The position numbers and the translations under genes were made by a program. Below, in pieces: positions 54,727 through 64,000 of a DNA stretch of 64,000 nt. The stretch covers positions 245,111 through 309,110 of the forward strand of contig JBMNOP010000001.1 in the NCBI GenBank assembly GCA_050943135.1. The letters are read 5' to 3'. Source of the DNA: RUG695 sp050943135 (lineage in GTDB: Bacteria > Planctomycetota > Planctomycetia > Pirellulales > Thermoguttaceae). How positions within the stretch are numbered: the stretch's first letter is position 1; every line of letters starts with the position of its first letter. Below the pieces are notes generated by a model, which saw nothing but the letters and a program-made list of their open reading frames with translations, did no database searches and was not told where the DNA came from.

Positions 54727-55872
54727 ATGTTGAATTTGACCGACTTTCGACAAGCGAGTTTTTGCCCGCATCGCGTCTGTCCACTGGGAGCGCATGTGGA
54801 TCACCAACACGGCCTTATTACCGGTTTCGCCCTTGATAAAGGGATCACGTTCCATTACGAACCTTCGAAAGAGGTTTGTCTTGAAAGTCTTACCTTTCCC
54901 GGACGAATGACCTTCCCCATCCACCGTGTCCCGCCGCGGCAGGGGAATTGGGGCGACTACCTGCGCGGTGCCGTCCGGGCACTTTGGGCCCGGTACGAGC
55001 TCAAAAACGGGATAACCGGCATCTTTGAAGGCTCTCTTCCGGTCGGAGGGCTTTCCTCTTCAGCGGCACTCATCATTTCCTTCCTGAGAGCGCTCTGCCG
55101 GGTCAACGGATTGAACATTTCTCCACAGGAACTGATCCACGCGGCGTTCGAGGCCGAAACGGAATATGTCGGGGTCCAGGTCGGAATTCTCGATCAGAGT
55201 TGCACGGTCTATTCGCGTAAAGGGCGACTCCTTTTCCTCGATACCCAAGACGAGTCGTATGAACTGATACCGAGTCCCGCAAATTTGCCCCCCTTCGAAA
55301 TCGCCGTCTTTTTCAGCGGTATCGAACGTTCACTGACCAGCTCGGCGTTTAACGTGCGGGTCGACGAGCTGAAAGCCGCCGCCTATGCCCTGAAAGGGTG
55401 GTCGGGAATGGAGTATGGTGATTTTTCCGAAACCCGATTGCGTGATGTCCCGGTAGAAGTTTACGAAAGGTATCGCGACCGGCTTCCGGAAAATTGGCGT
55501 AAACGGGCCGAACATTTCTATTCCGAACTCCGGCGGGTTCAGGAGGGGGTCAAGGCATGGCGGGCCGGCGACCTGGGTGCGTTCGGCGCCCTCGTTTTTG
55601 CCAGCGGTGCCAGTTCCATCCATTTGTACGAAACCGGCTCGGATGAACTCAAGCGGATCTACGAATTAATGCTTCAGACTCCGGGCGTTTACGGCGGACG
55701 CTTCAGTGGTGCCGGCTTCAAGGGGTGCTGCATGGCATTGGTCGACCCAACGCAAAAAGAGGAAATCACCGGGCGGATCACCGCCGGTTATCTCAAAACG
55801 TTCCCACATCTCCAGTCGAAATTTTCGATTCATTTCTGTCAAACTGCCGACGGTGCTTTACTGCGGGAATAG
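54727..55872 (+). CDS. GHMP-family kinase resembling galacturonokinase
   Basis: The 381-residue kinase has GHMP motifs: an N-terminal CPHRVCPLGAHVDHQHG (residues 13-29), the ATP-binding GGLSSSAAL (107-115), and the C-terminal GGRFSGAGFKGCCMAL. The N-terminal signature differs from true galactokinases (which have a GEHTDYN form) and matches plant galacturonokinase (CPLGAHIDHQ). The pairs VGILDQSCTVYSRKG and PGVYGGRFSGAG also agree with that enzyme as recalled. Galacturonokinase makes galacturonate-1-phosphate. Its divergent neighbour is a UDP-glucuronate 4-epimerase-like gene. GAGAG precedes the start. Confidence 0.78.
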   Translation: MLNLTDFRQASFCPHRVCPLGAHVDHQHGLITGFALDKGITFHYEPSKEVCLESLTFPGRMTFPIHRVPPRQGNWGDYLRGAVRALWARYELKNGITGIFEGSLPVGGLSSSAALIISFLRALCRVNGLNISPQELIHAAFEAETEYVGVQVGILDQSCTVYSRKGRLLFLDTQDESYELIPSPANLPPFEIAVFFSGIERSLTSSAFNVRVDELKAAAYALKGWSGMEYGDFSETRLRDVPVEVYERYRDRLPENWRKRAEHFYSELRRVQEGVKAWRAGDLGAFGALVFASGASSIHLYETGSDELKRIYELMLQTPGVYGGRFSGAGFKGCCMALVDPTQKEEITGRITAGYLKTFPHLQSKFSIHFCQTADGALLRE

Positions 55873-56045
55873 CTTTTCTGTCGAATGTAACGGAAAAACA
55901 CGTTTTACCCGGTAACCGATTCAGGTTTTGCCCCAACCAGATCACCCGGTTAAACATCGCCCCGGCCGTTTAACGATGAAGGGAGAAGGGAGTCCCTCAC
56001 GAGCGGGTGGGGGCGTGGCAAGATTAATTCGGTTGGTTTTACAGT

Positions 56046-56657
56046 ATGAGCAGGTATTCCCTGATCTTGGGACTCTGGCCCGGTTTGGCGGGATTGGTGC
56101 GCTACGGGCGAGGGATCTTTTTGATCCTCGCCGCCGGATTCGGTATGCTCGCGTCAATCACGCTTTTCTGTTGCGGCTATTGGACGGAGCTGATCGCTCC
56201 CGAGTCAAAACTCTGGCTCGCGGGCGGGTTGGCAGCTTCGTGGCTCCTCTTAACCCTGGTCAGTGCCGCTCTTTCGACCCTTTTTTCAGGGCAGCTCGCT
56301 TATGACGAAGGTGGGGATCGTTATCTGATGGCGCTTGACGCTTATCTTGCGGCGAATTGGGGGGACGCCGAAAAGATCGCCCGAGCAATCCTGCGGAGAA
56401 ACAAGCGGGATCCCGATACGACTCTCCTCTTGGCAACACTCTTTCGCCATACCGGGCGATTCGATGAGGCCGCCGAGTTTTTCGATCGGCTCGAAGGGAT
56501 GGAAGAGGCCGGAAAATGGACCAGAGAAATCCTTGCCGAGCGCATCTTTCTCGCACGCGAGATCGCCGAGGCGCAAGCTCCCGAGGTGATTCCTTTTCCG
56601 GCGCGGGGAAAGGAAAAGGGGTCTGGAGCCGAACGACGAAAAACAGTCGGAGAGTAA
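56046..56657 (+). CDS. Membrane protein with two N-terminal helices and TPR-like segment
   Basis: The 203-residue protein has two hydrophobic segments (residues 24-46 and 56-80), then a helical region (DRYLMALDAYLAANWGDAEKIARAIL, LLLATLFRHTGRFDEAAEFFDRL) that looks like two TPR-type repeats, and a basic C-terminus. It may anchor a protein-protein contact at the membrane. Function is not known. The next gene starts 146 bp downstream. Confidence 0.65.
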   Translation: MSRYSLILGLWPGLAGLVRYGRGIFLILAAGFGMLASITLFCCGYWTELIAPESKLWLAGGLAASWLLLTLVSAALSTLFSGQLAYDEGGDRYLMALDAYLAANWGDAEKIARAILRRNKRDPDTTLLLATLFRHTGRFDEAAEFFDRLEGMEEAGKWTREILAERIFLAREIAEAQAPEVIPFPARGKEKGSGAERRKTVGE

Positions 56658-56803
56658 TATTTTCGAATATTGTCGCACGAACGATTTTCCACCGCAAGAA
56701 ATCCCACTTGTCGGTAACTCTCTTTATGTGCGGGCAAATCGAATTGTCCGTCGTATTTCGGGTTCCATCCGTTAAGATGCCACCATTTCCGAAAGGTACA
56801 ACA

Positions 56804-58126
56804 ATGAATAACTTCTATCTGTTCTTGGCCGCGTGCGCTGTTTTTGTGATGGCCAATGTCGTTTCGGCGAAAGAAGGGGGGCAGCAGTGTCTGCTGGAGC
56901 TTGTGCCCGCCCAACCTATTTTGCCGGTCGATCAGAAGACCGAACTTTGCCTGAAAGTGGGCGTGACCGGTTTTAAAATGGAGTCGGATGCCAAACGCCC
57001 CGAATTGAATATCGCCCTGGTCATCGACAGGTCGGGGTCGATGGGCGGTGAGAAGATCCAGCAGGCCAAAGAAGCCGCTGCCTGTGCCGTAAATCAGATG
57101 AAAGAATGTGATATTGTTTCGATCGTCGTCTATGACAACGAGGTCGAGGTTTTGGTTCCTGCCACGAAACTGACCGACAAGAAAGATATTCTTTCGAAAA
57201 TCGAATCGATCCAGAGCGGCGGGACGACCGCCCTTTATGCCGGCACTGAAAAGGGGGCCGAAGAAGTGAAAAAATTCTTCGACAAAGGTCGCGTTAACCG
57301 TGTGATCCTTCTGAGCGACGGTATTGCGAATGTCGGACCGAGTTCTCCCGAAGAACTCGGTAAACTCGGTCAGAAGCTGGGAGGTAGCGGGGTGACCGTG
57401 ACAACCCTCGGGCTGGGAAGCGGGTTTAATGAAGATCTAATGCAGCGACTGGCCCAGGCTTCCGACGGGAATCACATCTTCATCACCTCGGAAAATAACC
57501 TTGTGGAGGTTTTTGATGACGAGTTTAAGACCGTCACAAAGGTTGTGGCCTCGGAAGTCAGTTGCAAAGTGGCCTGTGCCGAAGGGGTTCGCCCGATACG
57601 CGTCATGAACCGTGAGGCCGAAATCAACGGACGAGAGGTTAAGTTCGACTGGAACCAAATCTACTCCGAACATCAGCGCTATGTCCTTCTCGAGGTCGAG
57701 GTCCCCGCCGGTGCCAACGGGGAAAAACGCCTAGTTGCAACCGCCACGGTGACCTATGCCAATATGAGTACCAACGTCACCGACACGCTTTCCGATTCGG
57801 TGGAAATCAGCTACTCCGATTCGGAAGACCGGATCAGGGCCGCCGAGAACAAAGAGGTTGTCAAAGATTATGTGGCCCAGTCAGTCGCGACTGCGCGTGA
57901 CGAAGCGGTCAAACTTCGCGACCAAGGGAATATCGCCGACGCCAAAATGAAGCTTTTTTCTGCCGGGCGGCAGGCGGAGAGTGTCGGAATGGACGCGGTG
58001 GCCAGTGAACTTGCCGCGGAAGCCGAAGCCGTTCAGGATGGCGCTTCTTGGAACGACTTGCGTAAATCGATCCGGGCCCGGTCAAACAGTACTCAGAACC
58101 AACAAATTTCCGCACCGGTTAAATGA
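56804..58126 (+). CDS. Secreted von Willebrand factor A domain protein
   Basis: The 440-residue protein has a signal peptide (MNNFYLFLAACAVFVMANVVSA). A VWA domain follows from about residue 65: LNIALVIDRSGSMGGEKIQQAKEA gives the MIDAS D-x-S-x-S, and a later threonine (SGGTTALYAG) and aspartate (LLSDGIANVG) complete the site. The remaining 200 residues are beta-rich, then helical with a coiled-coil tail. Such proteins bind partners at the cell surface in a metal-dependent manner. Start supported by AAAGG before ATG. Partner unknown. Confidence 0.85.
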   Translation: MNNFYLFLAACAVFVMANVVSAKEGGQQCLLELVPAQPILPVDQKTELCLKVGVTGFKMESDAKRPELNIALVIDRSGSMGGEKIQQAKEAAACAVNQMKECDIVSIVVYDNEVEVLVPATKLTDKKDILSKIESIQSGGTTALYAGTEKGAEEVKKFFDKGRVNRVILLSDGIANVGPSSPEELGKLGQKLGGSGVTVTTLGLGSGFNEDLMQRLAQASDGNHIFITSENNLVEVFDDEFKTVTKVVASEVSCKVACAEGVRPIRVMNREAEINGREVKFDWNQIYSEHQRYVLLEVEVPAGANGEKRLVATATVTYANMSTNVTDTLSDSVEISYSDSEDRIRAAENKEVVKDYVAQSVATARDEAVKLRDQGNIADAKMKLFSAGRQAESVGMDAVASELAAEAEAVQDGASWNDLRKSIRARSNSTQNQQISAPVK

Positions 58127-58150
58127 CGGTTGTCAGCTGGTGCCGCAAAT

Positions 58151-58198
58151 GAAGCCCTCTTCTTCTCTCGTGGGAAAGGAAGGGGGCTTCTTGGTCTT
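58151..58198. terminator. Terminator between convergent VWA and proC genes
   Basis: A 12-bp stem with one G-U pair (58151-58162 with 58179-58190) and a 16-nt loop is followed by TTGGTCTTT. It lies between the stops of the VWA and proC genes. Confidence 0.55.
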
Positions 58199-58247
58199 TA
58201 AGACAAAAGACATGTTCTCGAATAGTGACCGGCAAATGGGTTCAGGC

Positions 58248-59066
58248 TTATTTGCCGAGTTCGGCGGACCGACGTGCCGCGGCTTCGACCGCTGCGATAA
58301 GCGCGCCGCGAAGACCGCGATCTTCAAGTTCAGCGACTCCGGCGATCGTCGTGCCGGCCGGACTGGTGACCTTATCTTTGAGAGCTCCGGGGTGCTCACC
58401 TGTTTTCAGAACCATTTCGGCGCTCCCTCTAAGCGTTTGGGCGGCAAGTGTTATAGCTACAGCACGCGGAAGCCCCATCTTGACCCCGCCGTCGGCCAGA
58501 GCTTCGACAATCATAAAAACGAACGCCGGGCCGGAGCCGGAAAGCCCCGTGACCGCGTCCAAAAGGCGTTCCGGCAGTTCGAAAGCGATTCCGACTGTGT
58601 CGAGGAGCGACTTGACAAACGCAGCGTCGGCCTCTGTAGTCGCTTCGCCGCGCGAAAATCCGCTGGCGGCTTCCCCGACCAGACAGGGAGTATTCGGCAT
58701 GACACGGATGATCCGAATCTTTTCTCCGAGAGATTTTTGGTAGTAATCGATCGGCAATCCGGCTGCGATGGTCACGAAAAGTTTCGAAGCGAGACTGTCT
58801 TTGTCGATTTGTTGAAGTTCGGCAATCACCGAATCCATATGTTGTGGTTTAACGCAGAGGAAAACGACCTCGGAGCGGGAAAGCAGATGGGCAATGGAGG
58901 GTGAAACCGCCCCGGTGCCGACCGTTTTCAAAAAACGCTCGGCGGCTTCTCTCGACGGATCACAGGCAAAAAGGAAACCGGGAGCCAGCTTTCCCGCACG
59001 GATAAAACCGCCTGCCAGCGCCGATGCCATTTCTCCCATCCCGATAAAACCGATTTTTTGTGACAC
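58248..59066 (-). CDS. proC: Pyrroline-5-carboxylate reductase
   Basis: ProC makes proline from pyrroline-5-carboxylate with NADPH. The 272-residue protein begins with the nucleotide motif IGFIGMGEMASALAGGFI and carries VFLCVKPQHM, RVMPNTPCLVGEAASG and the C-terminal VTGLSGSGPAFVFMIVEALADGGVKMGLPR, with TSPAGTTIAG. All are ProC signatures. The N-terminal part after the start is intact. It has its own promoter to the right. Confidence 0.96.
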   Translation of the reverse strand: MSQKIGFIGMGEMASALAGGFIRAGKLAPGFLFACDPSREAAERFLKTVGTGAVSPSIAHLLSRSEVVFLCVKPQHMDSVIAELQQIDKDSLASKLFVTIAAGLPIDYYQKSLGEKIRIIRVMPNTPCLVGEAASGFSRGEATTEADAAFVKSLLDTVGIAFELPERLLDAVTGLSGSGPAFVFMIVEALADGGVKMGLPRAVAITLAAQTLRGSAEMVLKTGEHPGALKDKVTSPAGTTIAGVAELEDRGLRGALIAAVEAAARRSAELGK

Positions 59067-59154
59067 TCCAAAACTCCTTTGTTTCCTGCTGTCGATCGAT
59101 CACCGGCGGCGGAAACTTCTTCCGGCCCTCTGGTCAATTCTACTCTTCAGCGAT

Positions 59155-59183
59155 ATTATAATGTGCTAGGAATATTAGGGCAA
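59155..59183 (-). promoter_or_regulatory. Probable promoter of proC
   Basis: On the minus strand, TTGCCC (complement of 59178-59183) and TATAAT (complement of 59155-59160) are 17 bp apart, about 90 bp before the proC start. The -10 is palindromic (ATTATAAT) and could also serve the rightward serC gene, but no good plus-strand -35 was found. Confidence 0.5.
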
Positions 59184-59254
59184 GAGAGACGATTGTTTCC
59201 GTGTCCCCGATAGTATGGTTGCCAACCGTTTTACGTTAGGAGAAAGGTATCATT

Positions 59255-60352
59255 ATGAACGAACGCGTTTACAACTTTGCGGCCGGTCCCGCCGTGCTTC
59301 CCCTTCCGGTTCTGAAAAAGGCTCAGGAAGAACTTCTTTGCCTTCCCGGTGCCGGGGCTTCCATCTTAGAAATCAGTCACCGCTCCAAGACGTTCGACGC
59401 GATCATCAACGGTGCGCAGGCAAATATCCGCAAGCTCTACAATATTCCCGAGAACTACAAGATTCTTCTTATGCAGGGGGGGGCGTTGACTCATTTCGCG
59501 ATGATCCCGATGAATATTCTGCGCAATTCCGGAAAGAGGGCCGATTACATCGTGACTGGTACCTGGAGCAAAAAAGCTTCAGCCGAAGCTAAAACGCAGG
59601 GTGAAGTTAACATTGTTTGGGACGGTAAAGCCGAGAGCAATTTCACACGCAAACCGGTTTCCGGAGAATATAAAATCGATGCCGACGCCCGGTATGTCTA
59701 CTTCACTTCGAATGAAACGATTGAAGGGATTCAGTGGCCGACCGAGCCGGATTCGAATGGGCTTCCCCTCGTTTGTGATTCCTCGAGCGATGTCTTCTGC
59801 CGACCGATCGATATCGCCCGTTACGGTGTTATTTTCGCCTGTGCGCAGAAGAATGCCGGTCCGGCCGGTGTGACGATGATCATCATTCGTGACGATCTTC
59901 TCGAATTTTCCGGCGATGACCTTCCGACCATGTTCAACTACAAAAAGCAGGCCGCCGGTAACTCGATGGTCAATACGCCCCCCTGTTTTGCCATCTATGT
60001 GCTTAAGCTTGTGACCGAATGGCTGCTGAATGATATCGGCGGACTCGAAAATATGAAAAAGCTCAACAAAGAGAAAGCCGCGATCCTCTATCAGGTGATC
60101 GACAATTCCGGTGGTTTCTACAAAGGTCATGCGACCAAGGAATACCGTTCGATGATGAACGTTCCATTCCGTCTCCCCTCTGAAGAGCTCGACAACAAGT
60201 TCAAGGCCGAAGCTCAAGAAGTTGGCCTCTCAACCCTCGGCGGCCACCGAAGCGTCGGCGGGCTCCGCGCCTCGATCTACAACGCCATGCCGAAAGCCGG
60301 CGTTGAGAAACTTGCTGCCTTCATGGAAGACTTCCGGAAGAAGAACGCCTGA
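59255..60352 (+). CDS. serC: Phosphoserine aminotransferase
   Basis: SerC makes O-phosphoserine from phosphohydroxypyruvate and glutamate, in the serine pathway. The 365-residue PLP enzyme has the family start NFAAGPAVLPLPVL, the PLP lysine region FACAQKNAGPAGVT, GGALTHF and the C-terminal GGHRSVGGLRASIYNAMP. All fit SerC. A strong AGGAGAAAGG precedes the start codon. Confidence 0.97.
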   Translation: MNERVYNFAAGPAVLPLPVLKKAQEELLCLPGAGASILEISHRSKTFDAIINGAQANIRKLYNIPENYKILLMQGGALTHFAMIPMNILRNSGKRADYIVTGTWSKKASAEAKTQGEVNIVWDGKAESNFTRKPVSGEYKIDADARYVYFTSNETIEGIQWPTEPDSNGLPLVCDSSSDVFCRPIDIARYGVIFACAQKNAGPAGVTMIIIRDDLLEFSGDDLPTMFNYKKQAAGNSMVNTPPCFAIYVLKLVTEWLLNDIGGLENMKKLNKEKAAILYQVIDNSGGFYKGHATKEYRSMMNVPFRLPSEELDNKFKAEAQEVGLSTLGGHRSVGGLRASIYNAMPKAGVEKLAAFMEDFRKKNA

Positions 60353-60396
60353 CCCCGCTTTTCTCCGCCGAGAACAGATAAGAACCCGTCCGAGTC

Positions 60397-61461
60397 TTAC
60401 CGGTCGGTTGATTGCCCCTGAAAGCCACGTCGCAGTTGGCCACAGGCCGCATTGATATCATCCCCCTTACGGAATCGTACTTTGACCTGGACTCCGGCTT
60501 CGGTCAGGGTCTTTACAAATGATTCGACGGCGTGTGGCGAAGGCGCCCTCCATTTCAGGCCCGGAACAGGATTGTAGGGAATGATGTTGACGATCGCTGT
60601 TTTATGGTTGAGCAAATCGACCAGGTGCCGCGCGTCTTCCGTCGAGTCGTTCACCCCGGCAATCAGAATGTATTCGAACGTCACACGTCGGCCTGTTTGC
60701 TTGAAATAACGGTCCGACTCCTCCAGGAGTGCTTTGATACCAAGGAAACGATTCTGCGGGACAATCTTGGTGCGTGTTTGGTCATCGGCCGCATGGAGTG
60801 AGATGGCCAATTTGTAGGGGAGATCCGCCGCTGTCATTTTGTCGATCCCGCCGGGAGTGCCGACGGTCGAGATGGTGACCCGCCGATTCCCGATATCAAG
60901 TCCATCGGCGGAGGTTGCCTCGACCAAGGCCGAAAGGAGCGCATCCAGATTCAGGGTCGGTTCACCGATCCCCATAATCACCAGGTGTGTGAGGCGTTCC
61001 GGTTCGGGCAGAATCATGTTGAGCCGGAGGATTTGCTCGAGAATTTCTCCCCGTGTAAGATTGCGCACGAAACCATCAAGTCCGCTGGCGCAGAACCTAC
61101 ATCCCATCGCACAACCGACCTGTGTGCTGATGCAGCCTGTACGATGATTTCGCTCATCACGCAGAAGGACCGCTTCGACCCGATGTCTGTCGGGCCACTC
61201 AATGAGAATCTTCCTTGTTCCATCGCCTGATTTTGACTCTGCCAACAACCGCCCGGAAAAAACCGAGTTTCCGAAAAGAGATTTCAATTTGCTCCGATCA
61301 GCTTTCGAAATATCGGTCATCGCGTCGAAACAGTCGGTCTTTCTCGAAAAAAGCCAGCGACGAATTTGACTCACGCGGAAGCGGGGAAATCCCTCTTGTT
61401 CCAAAATTTCCCTGATTTCGCTTATCGAAAGGTCTAAAAAGCGGTAAGGTGCACCGGACAT
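60397..61461 (-). CDS. rlmN: 23S rRNA (adenine(2503)-C(2))-methyltransferase RlmN
   Basis: RlmN is a radical-SAM enzyme that methylates A2503 of 23S rRNA and A37 of some tRNAs. The 354-residue protein has the radical-SAM cluster motif CAMGCRFC (C-x3-C-x2-C), preceded by TGCISTQVG. GIGEPTLNLDALLSAL and the C-terminal FRKGDDINAACGQLR, which includes the catalytic cysteine, are also present. Length is normal. It is convergent with serC; no terminator is evident in the 44-bp gap. Confidence 0.95.
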   Translation of the reverse strand: MSGAPYRFLDLSISEIREILEQEGFPRFRVSQIRRWLFSRKTDCFDAMTDISKADRSKLKSLFGNSVFSGRLLAESKSGDGTRKILIEWPDRHRVEAVLLRDERNHRTGCISTQVGCAMGCRFCASGLDGFVRNLTRGEILEQILRLNMILPEPERLTHLVIMGIGEPTLNLDALLSALVEATSADGLDIGNRRVTISTVGTPGGIDKMTAADLPYKLAISLHAADDQTRTKIVPQNRFLGIKALLEESDRYFKQTGRRVTFEYILIAGVNDSTEDARHLVDLLNHKTAIVNIIPYNPVPGLKWRAPSPHAVESFVKTLTEAGVQVKVRFRKGDDINAACGQLRRGFQGQSTDR

Positions 61462-62053
61462 TGGAATGGAAACCGGACTCTACTTTTTGGGGTAAAACGG
61501 GGTTTATCGCCGAAGTGATGTGCCGAGTATACACAAAAACGGCGGTTGGATAAACCGCGATCTTCTTATATTTTATGTGTATATCTCAAAACGATTCTCA
61601 GCAAAGCGGTAAAACGGCTTCTCTTGTGTGGGTTTGGGGTTTCCGGAGGATCGGCGGCGTCCATCTGTTACCCGAAGGAGGTTGTCAGTACGAAGGTCTC
61701 CCCGTGGTGAGACGATAAATCGGATGTGCTCTCTACTTTCGTGACGCAAAAAGGATTGTCTTTGCGTGTGATGGTCGGAAGACAATGACGTCGGACTTCG
61801 CTTCCCGATATTCCGTTATACATCTGTTCCGGGTTTTAGTGAAGGGAGAGTCCCATCCCATCTTTTCTCGCCGATCTCCGGCAAATTTTCCGATGGTATT
61901 GCGGTTAGGAACGTTTGTCGACGTTTTGATTTCGAGGAAGTTCGAATGGACACCGGAATCCGATATTTTGTGCCCGGTTTTTCGGACTCATTGGTTCTTT
62001 TGGTGTTCTTTACCATTTTTTTTGTGGTGAATTTTTTTTCTTTTTATCCCCCC
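61462..62053. other. Gene-free stretch upstream of the rRNA promoters
   Basis: About 590 bp separate the start of rlmN from the first rRNA promoter. Short open frames are present, but none has plausible composition or a ribosome binding site. The rightmost part is T-rich, typical of an UP-like region. No tRNA was found. Confidence 0.4.
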
Positions 62054-62081
62054 TTGACTTAAATTTCTCTTGGGTTAGACT
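62054..62081 (+). promoter_or_regulatory. First rRNA promoter (P1)
   Basis: TTGACT (62054-62059) and TAGACT (62076-62081) are separated by 16 bp. A long T-rich tract lies just upstream and may act as an UP element. The 16S gene begins about 210 bp downstream. Confidence 0.55.
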
Positions 62082-62120
62082 TTTTGTATCGTTTCCTTCA
62101 TTTGGGTTGCGATAAGCACA

Positions 62121-62148
62121 TTGACAATCGGGTAAGAGTGAATTATAC
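62121..62148 (+). promoter_or_regulatory. Second rRNA promoter (P2)
   Basis: A perfect TTGACA (62121-62126) and TTATAC (62143-62148) are 16 bp apart. Tandem promoters are usual upstream of rRNA genes. Confidence 0.55.
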
Positions 62149-62293
62149 GGTGTGAGAACCGTGCTAGCGGCTTTTTTAGCCGTTTAGCCTTTTGAGAGCC
62201 AATTGGTTATGATTATGAGGTACCTATTTGACCGTAGGTATCACCAGTATTAAACTATTGATCCGTGTTTTGCGGATTGACTTCGATTCAAAT

Positions 62294-63841
<1,548 letters not shown>

Positions 63842-63918
63842 TTAGCATGAGATTGAGATCTCTTATTATGGAGTGATTGATTGGCGCACTGTTGATTCAC
63901 TTTTACCGGATTTATATT

Positions 63919-63956
63919 AAAAAGGCCTTAAACAGTTCTGTTTAAGGCCTTTTTTC
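63919..63956 (+). terminator. Strong intrinsic terminator after the 16S gene
   Basis: A perfect 16-bp stem (63919-63934 with 63939-63954) with a 4-nt loop runs into a T tract, 85 bp after the 16S gene. It would end transcription before any 23S gene, so the 16S gene is a separate transcription unit. Confidence 0.85.
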
Positions 63957-64000
63957 TACCCCAAAAAACAAACCAGTAAAACAAAAATCTCTCGAGGTTT

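Overview
The window comes from a planctomycete. The strongest evidence is the 16S rRNA gene at its right end. It carries exact matches to the target of the Planctomycetes probe Pla46 (62339-62356) and to the planctomycete form of the EUB338 site, the EUB338-II target (62621-62638). Gene content agrees: exported Gfo/Idh/MocA oxidoreductase with a twin-arginine leader, sialidase-type and beta-helix glycan proteins, an HzsA-like haem protein and a stand-alone 16S gene. The exact genus cannot be told from the sequence alone.

Layout. 1-5736: glycan and carbohydrate genes (end of glycerate 2-kinase, secreted beta-helix protein, secreted sialidase, Tat-exported oxidoreductase). 5980-18221: housekeeping and secreted proteins (truA, asd, scpB, esterase-like protein, a large protein with GND-Y repeats, an RlmM-like methyltransferase, hom with a possible leader peptide, a hydrolase-fold protein lacking its nucleophile, an Mrp/Nbp35 ATPase). 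18246-31446: leftward genes (AddA-like helicase-nuclease, apbE, queA, HzsA-like c-type haem protein, RND efflux pump and its adaptor). 31810-47205: a surface-polysaccharide locus of the Wzx/Wzy type. A NusG paralogue sits divergently at its head, followed by glycosyltransferases, a polysaccharide deacetylase, an acyl-carrier-like protein, a GNAT-like protein, an EpsG/Wzy-type polymerase, a pyruvyltransferase, wecB, galE, a WbpP-like epimerase, a decayed UDP-sugar dehydrogenase and a Wzx flippase. 47640-61461: an unassigned 802-residue multidomain protein, an MFS transporter, a TsaC-arginine phosphatase fusion, apt, a divergent pair (nucleotide-sugar epimerase and a galacturonokinase-like GHMP kinase), a VWA protein, proC, serC and rlmN. 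62054-63954: rRNA promoters, 16S rRNA and a strong terminator, with no linked 23S or tRNA.

How the genes work together. The polysaccharide locus makes, modifies (pyruvyl, deacetyl, possibly acyl) and exports a repeat-unit glycan. It is probably controlled as a long operon by the NusG paralogue acting on a structured leader. Loss of the wbpA-like gene suggests that the uronic-acid part of the repeat unit has recently changed, or that another copy supplies it. The best candidates for undescribed biology are the 802-residue protein at 47640-50048, the GND-Y repeat protein at 10412-13072, and the kinase/epimerase pair at 53527-55872. No mobile elements, CRISPR arrays or tRNA genes were found. Promoter and terminator calls were made by eye.
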